A DNA stretch of 47,113 nucleotides from the IMG/VR virus record IMGVR_UViG_3300013131_002048, positions 1 through 47,113 of that record, one strand, 5' to 3'. Numbering within the stretch: position 1 is the stretch's first letter; every line of letters begins with the position of its first letter. A program made the position numbers and the translations under genes. The notes below the pieces were generated by a model that worked only from the letters and a program-made list of their open reading frames with translations, ran no database searches and had not been told where the DNA came from. Origin of the DNA: a virus. Shown in pieces: positions 14,257 through 21,024 of this stretch.

Positions 14257-15332
14257 CGATTCCATATCCTTACAGTTACTTTGTTGGATCCGTCACCTAC
14301 TGTTTTTGTTTCTATGTCATTGCTGTTGATAGAAATATTGTAAGTAGTGTTGTCGTATTTTTCTCCGCTCTTTACCACTATGGTGTTACCCCTATCATCA
14401 TCTTTGCGGTAATACCAATTGCGACCTTTTTCGTTCCCGCAGTCATTAAAGGGCCAACAGGGATTAATAGCGGCTGTACCTAGTTGTTGGCCTCCGTCTG
14501 CATTAATTCCATATAGTTTCGTACCTTCTTCATCTCTGGATTTTTTATCAGCCATGCTTTTGTCTGTGCTTTCGCCGGCTTTCTTTCGCTCGTCATCGTT
14601 GTACTTGCTTTTATCTTTGTCACGATCTTTTTGATCTTCTCTATCATTTTCTACTCTAGCGATGTTTTCTGGCTTTTTTAAATTGCTGTCATTACTGACT
14701 GCTATGGGATCAACGGCCACAGGAGGCAATGGTGGTTGTGCCGCATCTGTGACATAGGTAGCAGTAAATGCAGTGTTTAGACTGACCATTCCTGCATCAG
14801 TTGTCACATCAATAGCGCCAACTGTACAATTACCCTGTATCTGATAATTACCTACTTTGGTCTGATCATCACAACTAGGTAGTAATACTACTAGACTTCG
14901 GCCAACTTCGTCTACGGTCATAGCGAAATCTGTACCACGTACAGCTATAGATGCTGTGGGAGTTTTAATGTTTACGCTCTGCGGATTGTTTTTAGCTACC
15001 TGTCCAGATGCATAGCGCACTGTGCCCAATGCTACTTTCATACCCAATTTACCTGCATCTGATTTCTTAGGATCAAACACAAAGTCATCTAGGACGAGTC
15101 TAGAATTTTCTGTGATTTTAACCTTAGTGTTGTCTTTGAAAGTTATGTTGACCTGTGATCTTGAACCTACACTCACTGCATCCATACTCTCCACGGCAGT
15201 ATCGACCTTGCCTGTGATAGAGGTTTTACTTCTTTTGATTTCGATGGCTGTGCCCTGGACTTCGTTCATAGTGCCAATGTTAGCACTAGCATCCAGGGCA
15301 AATATTGTCAATAGCAGCCAAACATACTTCAT
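14253..15332 (-). CDS. FecR-domain periplasmic protein
   Basis: 359 residues. Signal peptide ending DASA. FecR domain: VGSRSQVNITFKDNTKVKITENSRLVLDDF, then LGTVRYASG and TPTASIAVRGTDFAM (about 50-150). A highly charged linker (about 225-280, KDRDKDKSKYNDDERKK) precedes a C-terminal domain with CWPFNDCG. FecR domains sense or bind in the periplasm; here it could scaffold the curlin-like protein. TAATG overlap with the curlin-like gene. Confidence 0.88.
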   Translation of the reverse strand: MKYVWLLLTIFALDASANIGTMNEVQGTAIEIKRSKTSITGKVDTAVESMDAVSVGSRSQVNITFKDNTKVKITENSRLVLDDFVFDPKKSDAGKLGMKVALGTVRYASGQVAKNNPQSVNIKTPTASIAVRGTDFAMTVDEVGRSLVVLLPSCDDQTKVGNYQIQGNCTVGAIDVTTDAGMVSLNTAFTATYVTDAAQPPLPPVAVDPIAVSNDSNLKKPENIARVENDREDQKDRDKDKSKYNDDERKKAGESTDKSMADKKSRDEEGTKLYGINADGGQQLGTAAINPCWPFNDCGNEKGRNWYYRKDDDRGNTIVVKSGEKYDNTTYNISINSNDIETKTVGDGSNKVTVRIWNR

Positions 15333-16009
15333 TAGTTTCCTGTGTTAACGGTTACTGAATTAGAATTTCCTGTGGTTGTGACATTGACTGTGGTATTTAC
15401 AGAACCGCTTTGTGTGATCGAGTGCGTGTTGCTGGTTCCTGTCACTGCTGCCACAAGATGATGACCCGCTCCTGCACTTGCACCGGTCATTGAACTAGTG
15501 AATGTATTTGAATCACCTAGAATAGTTATATCACTACTGCTGTTATTTGTAGTGATAGTCTGTGTTAGCGTATTAGAATCTCCGGTGATATTCAATAGAT
15601 TAGTGATCGCCGATCCTCTAATAGTGCTGGTCACAGTGTTTGTATCTCCTGTGATATTCATAGTGCTGGTTACATTGGTACAGGCTGTGGTTCCATTGCC
15701 GCAGGTAAATGTTATTTGATTGGTATCTCCTATAACAGTTTTAGAAATCGTATTTCCACTGCCTATGACAGTATAATCTATGATGTTGCCATCTCCAGTC
15801 TGCGAAGTGGTCAATGTATTGTTAGAACCTGTGATAGTGCTTTCTTGATTTAAACCACTATTGCCCACACGGTTTGTGCTGCCCACCTGTGTGATGCTCA
15901 CAGTGTTAGAATTACCTACCTGCTCTATATAGACCTTGTTTTCGGCTTGTACTGCTGAACTCCAGAACAAGGCCGTAATTGTTATGGCCATTAGTCTGTT
16001 GTTTTTCAT
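15332..16009 (-). CDS. Curlin-like amyloid subunit
   Basis: 225 residues with a signal peptide ending VQA. At least eight repeats of the curlin type: IEQVGNSNTVSITQVG, TGSNNTLTTSQTGDGN, ITGDSNTLTQT, GDSNTFTSS, GNSNSVTV. These Gln/Asn/Gly/Ser/Thr-rich strands are the amyloid core of CsgA/CsgB. Two cysteines in one repeat are unusual for curlins. Placed directly after CsgG, so it is the likely export substrate. Confidence 0.87.
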   Translation of the reverse strand: MKNNRLMAITITALFWSSAVQAENKVYIEQVGNSNTVSITQVGSTNRVGNSGLNQESTITGSNNTLTTSQTGDGNIIDYTVIGSGNTISKTVIGDTNQITFTCGNGTTACTNVTSTMNITGDTNTVTSTIRGSAITNLLNITGDSNTLTQTITTNNSSSDITILGDSNTFTSSMTGASAGAGHHLVAAVTGTSNTHSITQSGSVNTTVNVTTTGNSNSVTVNTGN

Positions 16010-16036
16010 TATTTTCGCTCCTTGGTGCTTTTGTTT

Positions 16037-17218
16037 TTATTTTTGCACCGTTATAAATTGTTTCGCTACGTAACCTTCCTTTCCGTCTACTCTGACGAGA
16101 TAGTGTTGACCCTTAGTATCAAGTATCTCTACTTGTGTCTTTGGCTTGAGATTGACCAATTTCTCGCTGGCCTTATCTCTACTTTTTCGCACATTTACCC
16201 AATCATTGGTTACTCCTGATTGTGTTTTTTGTGCAGATATCTGTGTATCAGTCTGTGGCCCTGCACTTTCTGCTGACTTTGATTGACTTCCCTCATCAAC
16301 TTTTCTGTCAGCGGACTGAGGTGCTGCGGGTGCTGTTTCGGTGGCTGTTTTAGGTGTGGTGTCCTTTTGAACCAACTCATTGCGCTTCTCCTCTACTTTG
16401 CTCACAGGCTCCGGTCTTGGAGTCTGTGTTTGATTTTCTTGTTTAAACGCCCAATGTCCTTTTCTTGCCCCGTCATTGATTAATTCTATTACAGCAGCGT
16501 GTATGGCTAACTGTACAGCCTTGTTCATTGACTCATTAGTGGCCGATCCTGTTTCTAATTCTAGACTTTTCGTACCGGCATCAATAAATCTAAGAACTCC
16601 CATTTTATCTTGGAACGAAAACACAGTTTTATTGGTGTTGACAGTGACCAACACTTCACCAGTGGCCACTGACACTGCTCTCAAACTGATTGTCACTTCA
16701 TCTTGGCGATATTCTGTGGTAGCACCTATGCCTAATAACCTAGCACCAGATCCTCCACTCATTGTATTGGAGTCGTAGCCTATGATACCGCCTTCTAATA
16801 ATATACCAGCGAACATCATAGGTGGCAGCGGCTGTGCGTCTTTACCTTGATATAGTTCGCGCATTTGGCGTATCAATTGACGCTCTTTGATTAGATTATC
16901 TAGACCGCCACGCTCAAGTACTTTGAACCATTTACCACCACCAACTTCTTGTAAACTCTTAACCAAATATGCATCTGCGCCCTGCGTCACTGCTGAACTA
17001 AGGCTGGCTATAGTCTGGCTGGATTTTCGCTGTCCAGTCATATCACGGAAATTATATACTGCCACAGCGATCGCACCGCTGGCAGGTTCCTTCAGTGATT
17101 CTTCAATTTTTAATGTTGGTCTAGTAACTGTAGGCTCATCAAAAGATCTCACGGCATTGCCCAAAGTTCCACAGCCTGTGAGAAATACTGCCAGTGCGAT
17201 AGGAGTTAATTTAATCAT
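16037..17218 (-). CDS. csgG: CsgG-type outer-membrane secretion lipoprotein fused to an SH3 domain
   Basis: 393 residues from ATG at 17218 (ATGA with csgF). Lipobox LTGC with the acylated Cys at residue 16. CsgG domain to about 265 (IAVAVYNFRDMTGQRK, FKVLERGGLDNLIKERQL, GGIIGYDSNTMSGGSGARLLGIG, YRQDEVTISLRAVSVATGEVL). Then a Pro/Thr/Ser-rich linker and a C-terminal bacterial SH3 domain (WVNVRKSRDKASEKLVNLKP...GYVAKQF). Host CsgG lacks the SH3 part; SH3b domains often bind cell wall. Predicted nonameric pore for curlin-like export. Confidence 0.92.
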   Translation of the reverse strand: MIKLTPIALAVFLTGCGTLGNAVRSFDEPTVTRPTLKIEESLKEPASGAIAVAVYNFRDMTGQRKSSQTIASLSSAVTQGADAYLVKSLQEVGGGKWFKVLERGGLDNLIKERQLIRQMRELYQGKDAQPLPPMMFAGILLEGGIIGYDSNTMSGGSGARLLGIGATTEYRQDEVTISLRAVSVATGEVLVTVNTNKTVFSFQDKMGVLRFIDAGTKSLELETGSATNESMNKAVQLAIHAAVIELINDGARKGHWAFKQENQTQTPRPEPVSKVEEKRNELVQKDTTPKTATETAPAAPQSADRKVDEGSQSKSAESAGPQTDTQISAQKTQSGVTNDWVNVRKSRDKASEKLVNLKPKTQVEILDTKGQHYLVRVDGKEGYVAKQFITVQK

Positions 17219-17664
17219 GGTGCTAGCCATCCAAAGTCTCCTATTGGTACCGTCATCGTGGTTACTGATCCATCAGCACCTCGAATAGTAACTTCTATCA
17301 TATTACCGGTCTTGGTGTAAGTGATTGTTCCGCCGTTGAACTGGAAGGTGCCAGAAGCCTGGGCTCCTGTACCTTCAAACAATTTTTCTGTTATCTGTCT
17401 TGCTAGTTCATTATAGACTCTACTTTCTAGATTCTGTATGAATTTGGCTTGAGTTGTGCTTTTAGCATCTTGTTCAGCCTTAAGTAGTTCCGCTTTTCTT
17501 TCTGCCGCAATGGCCAATTTACGGCTTAATTCCTGACTGTAAATTGTTAAAACGTGAGAACTATATCCTATGCCCGAAAAGGCTGGACTATTAAATTGAT
17601 GCACCAATTCAGAGGCCAAACATACTGATGGTGCGAGAATAAGCACTGCTAATAACTTCTTCAT
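17215..17664 (-). CDS. csgF: CsgF-like curli assembly factor
   Basis: 149 residues with signal peptide ending CLAS. The mature N-terminus LVHQFNSPAFSG is the CsgF signature that plugs the CsgG pore in curli. Helical middle (ELSRKLAIAAERKAELLKAEQDAK), C-terminal beta part (FNGGTITYTKTGNMIEVTI). GGGAG before the ATG, and a late promoter at 17692-17698. Confidence 0.92.
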   Translation of the reverse strand: MKKLLAVLILAPSVCLASELVHQFNSPAFSGIGYSSHVLTIYSQELSRKLAIAAERKAELLKAEQDAKSTTQAKFIQNLESRVYNELARQITEKLFEGTGAQASGTFQFNGGTITYTKTGNMIEVTIRGADGSVTTMTVPIGDFGWLAP

Positions 17665-17691
17665 CGATTCGCTCCCGGTATCCGGTATTAA

Positions 17692-17698
17692 TATTTAC
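17692..17698 (-). promoter_or_regulatory. Late-type promoter of the csg-like operon
   Basis: Minus strand GTAAATA, 27 bases before the csgF ATG, with a GGGAG ribosome binding site between. Confidence 0.6.
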
Positions 17699-17863
17699 TG
17701 AGGATAGATGAGAAATTAAATGACGTTATTTAAATCTAAAGGATAATTTTCGAGTAGGCCGGGTTCTACCAGTGTAATGAGTACCGGTAGTTGCTGTTAG
17801 TATTTACGTGGGGGGGAGGCGGGAATTAAGTGGCGAGTTCTATCTAGATTAAAAAGTAATGAA
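17699..17863 (-). other. Non-coding spacer upstream of csgF
   Basis: No ORF of note. It holds a second late-type element GTAAATA (17801-17807), an imperfect hairpin (CTACC / GGTAG, about 17769-17790) and a run of seven G at about 17810. It could be a long 5' leader if transcription starts at the distal promoter. Confidence 0.5.
17801..17807 (-). promoter_or_regulatory. Second late-type promoter upstream of csgF
   Basis: Minus strand GTAAATAC followed by TAACAG, matching the TAAATACTA form seen at 12566, 28011 and 42411. Would add about 130 nt of leader to csgF. Confidence 0.5.
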
Positions 17864-18958
17864 TTAAGGTACCTTGACCTGCATACCATTTTGAGCACCA
17901 CCATTAAGACCTATTTTTTGTATGATCATTGTTTGTGCGAATTGTTCAGCAGTTTCGATATAGATAGTGATTCCAGAACCTGTATTTATGAACAGTATGC
18001 CCTTGAATTCGTCATGTTTTTTGTAGTAATCAAATGCGTATTTTTTTTGTGCGGCAATAAATGAATCGAATAAAACCATACCTTTATTATTAACAGGGGC
18101 TACTAACTGTTGAAGCTCTACAGGAGTAGCATCAAGATAGATTGAATTTATAATGCCGCTTAGAGAAGTTCTAATAAATTTCACTACACCGGCGGCCGGT
18201 GCGCCTGCAGCGATTAGCGATGGACCGAAATTGGTCCAAAAATCAGAAGTTTTTCCTACATTTACATTTGATGGCGCATTTATTGCTGTTTTCAATTTGA
18301 GTTTCTTGGGAAGTGCTGCTGCCGCAGTTTTTACCGCGGTTAGAGTAGAGGAACTATTTCCATATCCTCTGACTCCTTTTATCCTTCCACCATTGCCCTT
18401 CACCTCGATTAATTTTCCATTTACTACTAAATCACCTGCATCTTTGCTTAACATAATATTAGGACTACAGATAGCCAAAAACATTTCGCCTGGACCTTTT
18501 TGTGTTTTTGTTTTGCCGGTTTTAAACAATCCTTGAATGGCAATCAACTCTGGAGCAACTTGTTTATACACATTAGGAAATTGTGTTTGAATTACAGATT
18601 CGAGATTTTGTGAAACGCCTGGCGATAACAATTTTTTAATATTGATAATTCCTTTCGTAGCCAGTTCTGTGGCAAATCCTTCTTTTTCTTCATAGGGTGC
18701 TTTGGCATCAATGATCGCTCTGGATACAATCGTATGAACTTGTCGGAGATCTTCATCTTTTTGTAGAATGTTATCTACACCACCACCAATATCGATTTTA
18801 CGAACATAAGAATAAATCTGATGCAGTTCGTCAATATCGGTCACTGCATCAATTTTAGTAATAATTGCTTGTTTGACATTTGTCAATGCACTAGAATTTC
18901 CAGCATTACTCGCCGCATTAGCACTGATTTTTTCTGATATAAATTCATATTTTCTCAT
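17864..18958 (-). CDS. Phage protein with PD-(D/E)XK-like nuclease core
   Basis: 364 residues from ATG at 18958 (MRKYEFISEKI); the only longer start is a TTG at 18991. Around residue 170-185, DAGDLVVNGKLIEVKGNGG matches the D-x(n)-E-V-K core of restriction-endonuclease-like nucleases. The MR-x-x-EF start resembles other structural genes of this genome (43150). Rest unassigned. GATAAATA lies five bases before the ATG with no ribosome binding site. Nuclease activity is inference from one motif. Confidence 0.7.
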   Translation of the reverse strand: MRKYEFISEKISANAASNAGNSSALTNVKQAIITKIDAVTDIDELHQIYSYVRKIDIGGGVDNILQKDEDLRQVHTIVSRAIIDAKAPYEEKEGFATELATKGIINIKKLLSPGVSQNLESVIQTQFPNVYKQVAPELIAIQGLFKTGKTKTQKGPGEMFLAICSPNIMLSKDAGDLVVNGKLIEVKGNGGRIKGVRGYGNSSSTLTAVKTAAAALPKKLKLKTAINAPSNVNVGKTSDFWTNFGPSLIAAGAPAAGVVKFIRTSLSGIINSIYLDATPVELQQLVAPVNNKGMVLFDSFIAAQKKYAFDYYKKHDEFKGILFINTGSGITIYIETAEQFAQTMIIQKIGLNGGAQNGMQVKVP

Positions 18959-18963
18959 ACGAT

Positions 18964-18971
18964 TATTTATC
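18964..18971 (-). promoter_or_regulatory. Late-type promoter abutting the 18958 start
   Basis: Minus strand GATAAATA, then five bases, then ATG. Predicted leaderless start. Confidence 0.5.
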
Positions 18972-19647
18972 GTATTTCTGGGAACAGGCAATCCTGGATG
19001 AAGTGCTGTACATCATCCTCTGACAGCCCTAAACTCACCATTACACGCGGTGTATGTGGGTTTTGCTTCTGATTCTGTGCGTAATAGTTCTGCGCTGCTG
19101 TGGTGTTTTCGGCCTGTCCCAGTGTTTCTCCCACTGTGCTGAGATAGTGTTCTACAGTGTCCTTGGCCATGGCTATGATTTGAGCTAGTTCTTCCTCATT
19201 CTGCACATTGCCTGCTGCTACCATGCTGGGACTGAAAATGTTGGTGGCCCACTCCGGTAGTTCTCGGACTCTGCGCCATTCCAGGTGGCTCACATAGTCT
19301 GCGAACCACTGCATCATAGGATGATCGGGATCCCCTGCTTTGGAGTAATCGTGGAAACAGCCAGTGATTTTATTCTTACCAGCTATAACATCAAATCCAT
19401 AGATAGGGCTGGGATCTGTGACATGTGGAAAAATGCAACAGTGCATCATCCACAGACCTTTGGTATCTCTAGCATCAACTACATCTACGTGAGCTCTGCG
19501 ATAATGATCGCTGGTCCACACACGATTCACCCAACCGGGCTGATTGAACCTTTCCATGCCAGGTTCATTCACTTCTATACCAGTTTGATTGAATTTAGTT
19601 TCTAATAGCTGTTGAATTTCAATCAGCGTGTTCCACACTTGGCTCAT
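18967..19647 (-). CDS. pcyX: Ferredoxin-dependent bilin reductase, PcyX-like
   Basis: 226 residues, a typical length for the HY2/FDBR family. WMMHCCIFPHVTDPSPIYGFDVIAGKN carries the family's active-site region: His69 and Asp86 align by eye with PcyA His88 and Asp105, and Asp55 falls near PcyA Glu76. Such enzymes reduce biliverdin with electrons from ferredoxin; phage PcyX has been described as making phycoerythrobilin. It overlaps the heme oxygenase gene that supplies biliverdin. No ferredoxin or phycobiliprotein gene is in the window. PcyA or PebS is the alternative subfamily. Confidence 0.88.
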   Translation of the reverse strand: MSQVWNTLIEIQQLLETKFNQTGIEVNEPGMERFNQPGWVNRVWTSDHYRRAHVDVVDARDTKGLWMMHCCIFPHVTDPSPIYGFDVIAGKNKITGCFHDYSKAGDPDHPMMQWFADYVSHLEWRRVRELPEWATNIFSPSMVAAGNVQNEEELAQIIAMAKDTVEHYLSTVGETLGQAENTTAAQNYYAQNQKQNPHTPRVMVSLGLSEDDVQHFIQDCLFPEIR

Positions 19648-20179
19648 TGTTGAGATCTCTCATTATTTTTATGGCCCACTCAAAGGCCACACGAGCTTCA
19701 TCTCCTAGATCGTCTGTAAGCTCTGCACGGATCTGTTCTTTGAGTCGTTCTGGATCTTTAAATTTATAAAATCTACCCTGACCCGGCACACGTTTGGCCA
19801 AAATCTGTCCACCGTAAAGATCACCCATGTGTCGGCAGTATAGATGCGCTTTGATTAGATGTTTACGGGCAGGATCGTGTAACAGTTCTAGCAGATAGTT
19901 ATGATAGTCCACTGTGCTAGGCAACCATGTATAACTGTGATCCTTGCCTGCTAGTTCGATGAAATCTTGATAGATGGCCCAGGTTCTTTCTATGTCAGGA
20001 AGATTAGCAAAATTTCCCTGTAATCTGTTTCCCATCTCTATGGGATTATAGATCAGCACCATCTGGTACAGATAGTTGGCATAATCTTCTACAGGTATAT
20101 TGCCGCTGAGTAATTTCTTAGCGAATTCTGTGCGTTCTGCATCTGTGTGCAGGTCTTTGGTAATTTCTCTCAGGCTCAT
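19619..20179 (-). CDS. ho: Heme oxygenase (biliverdin-forming)
   Basis: 186 residues, shorter than host HO1 (about 230-240) but with the core. Proximal heme ligand His11 in KDLHTDAER; distal-helix GDLYGGQ at 119-125; YCRHMGD before it. Opens heme to biliverdin, releasing iron and CO; needs ferredoxin or another reductant. ATGA overlap with clpS upstream and 29-base overlap with the bilin reductase downstream, so the three are one translation unit. Confidence 0.93.
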   Translation of the reverse strand: MSLREITKDLHTDAERTEFAKKLLSGNIPVEDYANYLYQMVLIYNPIEMGNRLQGNFANLPDIERTWAIYQDFIELAGKDHSYTWLPSTVDYHNYLLELLHDPARKHLIKAHLYCRHMGDLYGGQILAKRVPGQGRFYKFKDPERLKEQIRAELTDDLGDEARVAFEWAIKIMRDLNNEPSVEHAD

Positions 20180-20475
20180 TCCTGCTCCACGGTGATTCGC
20201 AATGGTGAACCATTTTGTCTTGCAACGGTAGTGGCTTCAATGCCTTTTTGTTCTGCGATTTCAAAAGGATATATGCCTACTACACAGCTACCAGTTTCGT
20301 GTATCTCCAGAGTGATTTCTTTGGCCTTGGATTCTGTGTGTTTAAAAATACTTGTAAGTAGTTCTATGACTAATTCCATAGGAGTTTTATCGTCATTGAG
20401 AAACACCACCTTCCACAACGCCGGGGGAGCTAACTGAACTGTGGTTTTTTCTTTGACTTCGATTTCTGTAGACAT
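20176..20475 (-). CDS. clpS: ClpS-like N-end rule adaptor
   Basis: 99 residues. WKVVFLNDDKTPMELVIELLTSIF is the ClpS core (NDDxTPM), followed by GSCVVGIYPFEIAEQK. ClpS binds ClpA and delivers N-degron substrates, or inhibits other substrates. The flexible N-terminal extension needed for ClpA modulation is present (20 residues). Unusual cargo for a phage that also carries ClpP. Behind the late promoter at 20498. Confidence 0.93.
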   Translation of the reverse strand: MSTEIEVKEKTTVQLAPPALWKVVFLNDDKTPMELVIELLTSIFKHTESKAKEITLEIHETGSCVVGIYPFEIAEQKGIEATTVARQNGSPLRITVEQE

Positions 20476-20497
20476 TTACAATCCTGGATAGTTGATG

Positions 20498-20504
20498 TAT
20501 TTAA
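20498..20504 (-). promoter_or_regulatory. Late-type promoter of clpS-ho-pcyX
   Basis: Minus strand TTAAATAC, 22 bases before the clpS ATG and directly after the hsp20 hairpin. Places bilin and ClpS genes in the late class. Confidence 0.65.
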
Positions 20505-20526
20505 CAAGAGAGGTTGCCCTCTCTTG
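20505..20526 (-). terminator. Hairpin at the end of hsp20
   Basis: Nine-base-pair stem CAAGAGAGG / CCTCTCTTG with a four-base loop just after the hsp20 stop. Only TTAAAT follows, so termination may be partial. Confidence 0.6.
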
Positions 20527-20533
20527 TATTATA

Positions 20534-20968
20534 CTATTTTACATCAACGATGTCAATGACCTTAGGTTTGGCTGATTCTGGAATATTTCTAATCAACTTT
20601 ATGGTCAACATGCCATTCTTGGTTTCCGCACCCACAACTTCAATGTGTTCGGCCAAAGGAAATTCTTTGATAAAATCACGAGTTGCAAGGCTGCGATGCA
20701 GATACTGCTCTGCCGCATAATCTGTGGTCTGGCTTTCACCCTTGACGATCAGCACATTGTTTTCAACAGTCACTGAGATCTCGGTTTTATCGAAACCAGT
20801 CACTGCCAATTGAATGGCGTATTCGTTTTCGTCTAGTTTAATGATGTTGTGTGGCGGATAGTTGTTTGATACACTGTTTGCAAATCTGCGTTCCATTTGA
20901 TCAAACATCGTGTCAAATCCCACAAGTGCTCTGCTTAGAGCGTCTATTCTAGCTAGTTGATTGTTCAT
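20534..20968 (-). CDS. Hsp20 / small heat-shock protein (IbpA-like)
   Basis: 144 residues from ATG at 20968 (AAGGAGACTATT upstream; the frame extends to 20995 without a better start). Alpha-crystallin domain: YPPHNIIKLDENEYAIQLAVTGF, ENNVLIVKGE, LHRSLATRDFIKEFPL, NGMLTIKL. Holds unfolded proteins for DnaK. It follows dnaK by 56 bases. T4-like marine phages are known to carry Hsp20. Confidence 0.92.
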   Translation of the reverse strand: MNNQLARIDALSRALVGFDTMFDQMERRFANSVSNNYPPHNIIKLDENEYAIQLAVTGFDKTEISVTVENNVLIVKGESQTTDYAAEQYLHRSLATRDFIKEFPLAEHIEVVGAETKNGMLTIKLIRNIPESAKPKVIDIVDVK

Positions 20969-21002
20969 AATAGTCTCCTTATAAAGTAAGAACAATTAGG
21001 GG

Positions 21003-21023
21003 CCTCGAAAGTACCCCTATATG
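21003..21023. other. Small hairpin between dnaK and hsp20
   Basis: AGGGG and CCCCT arms around an 11-base loop directly after the dnaK stop. No T-run, so more likely a processing or stability element than a terminator. Confidence 0.35.
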
Positions 21024-21024
21024 A

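Noticed and set aside
12571-16009. Repeats as a possible CRISPR array or tandem DNA repeat
   Set aside because: The repetition is at protein level (curlin units); DNA units vary and there are no spacers. No CRISPR array seen anywhere in the window.
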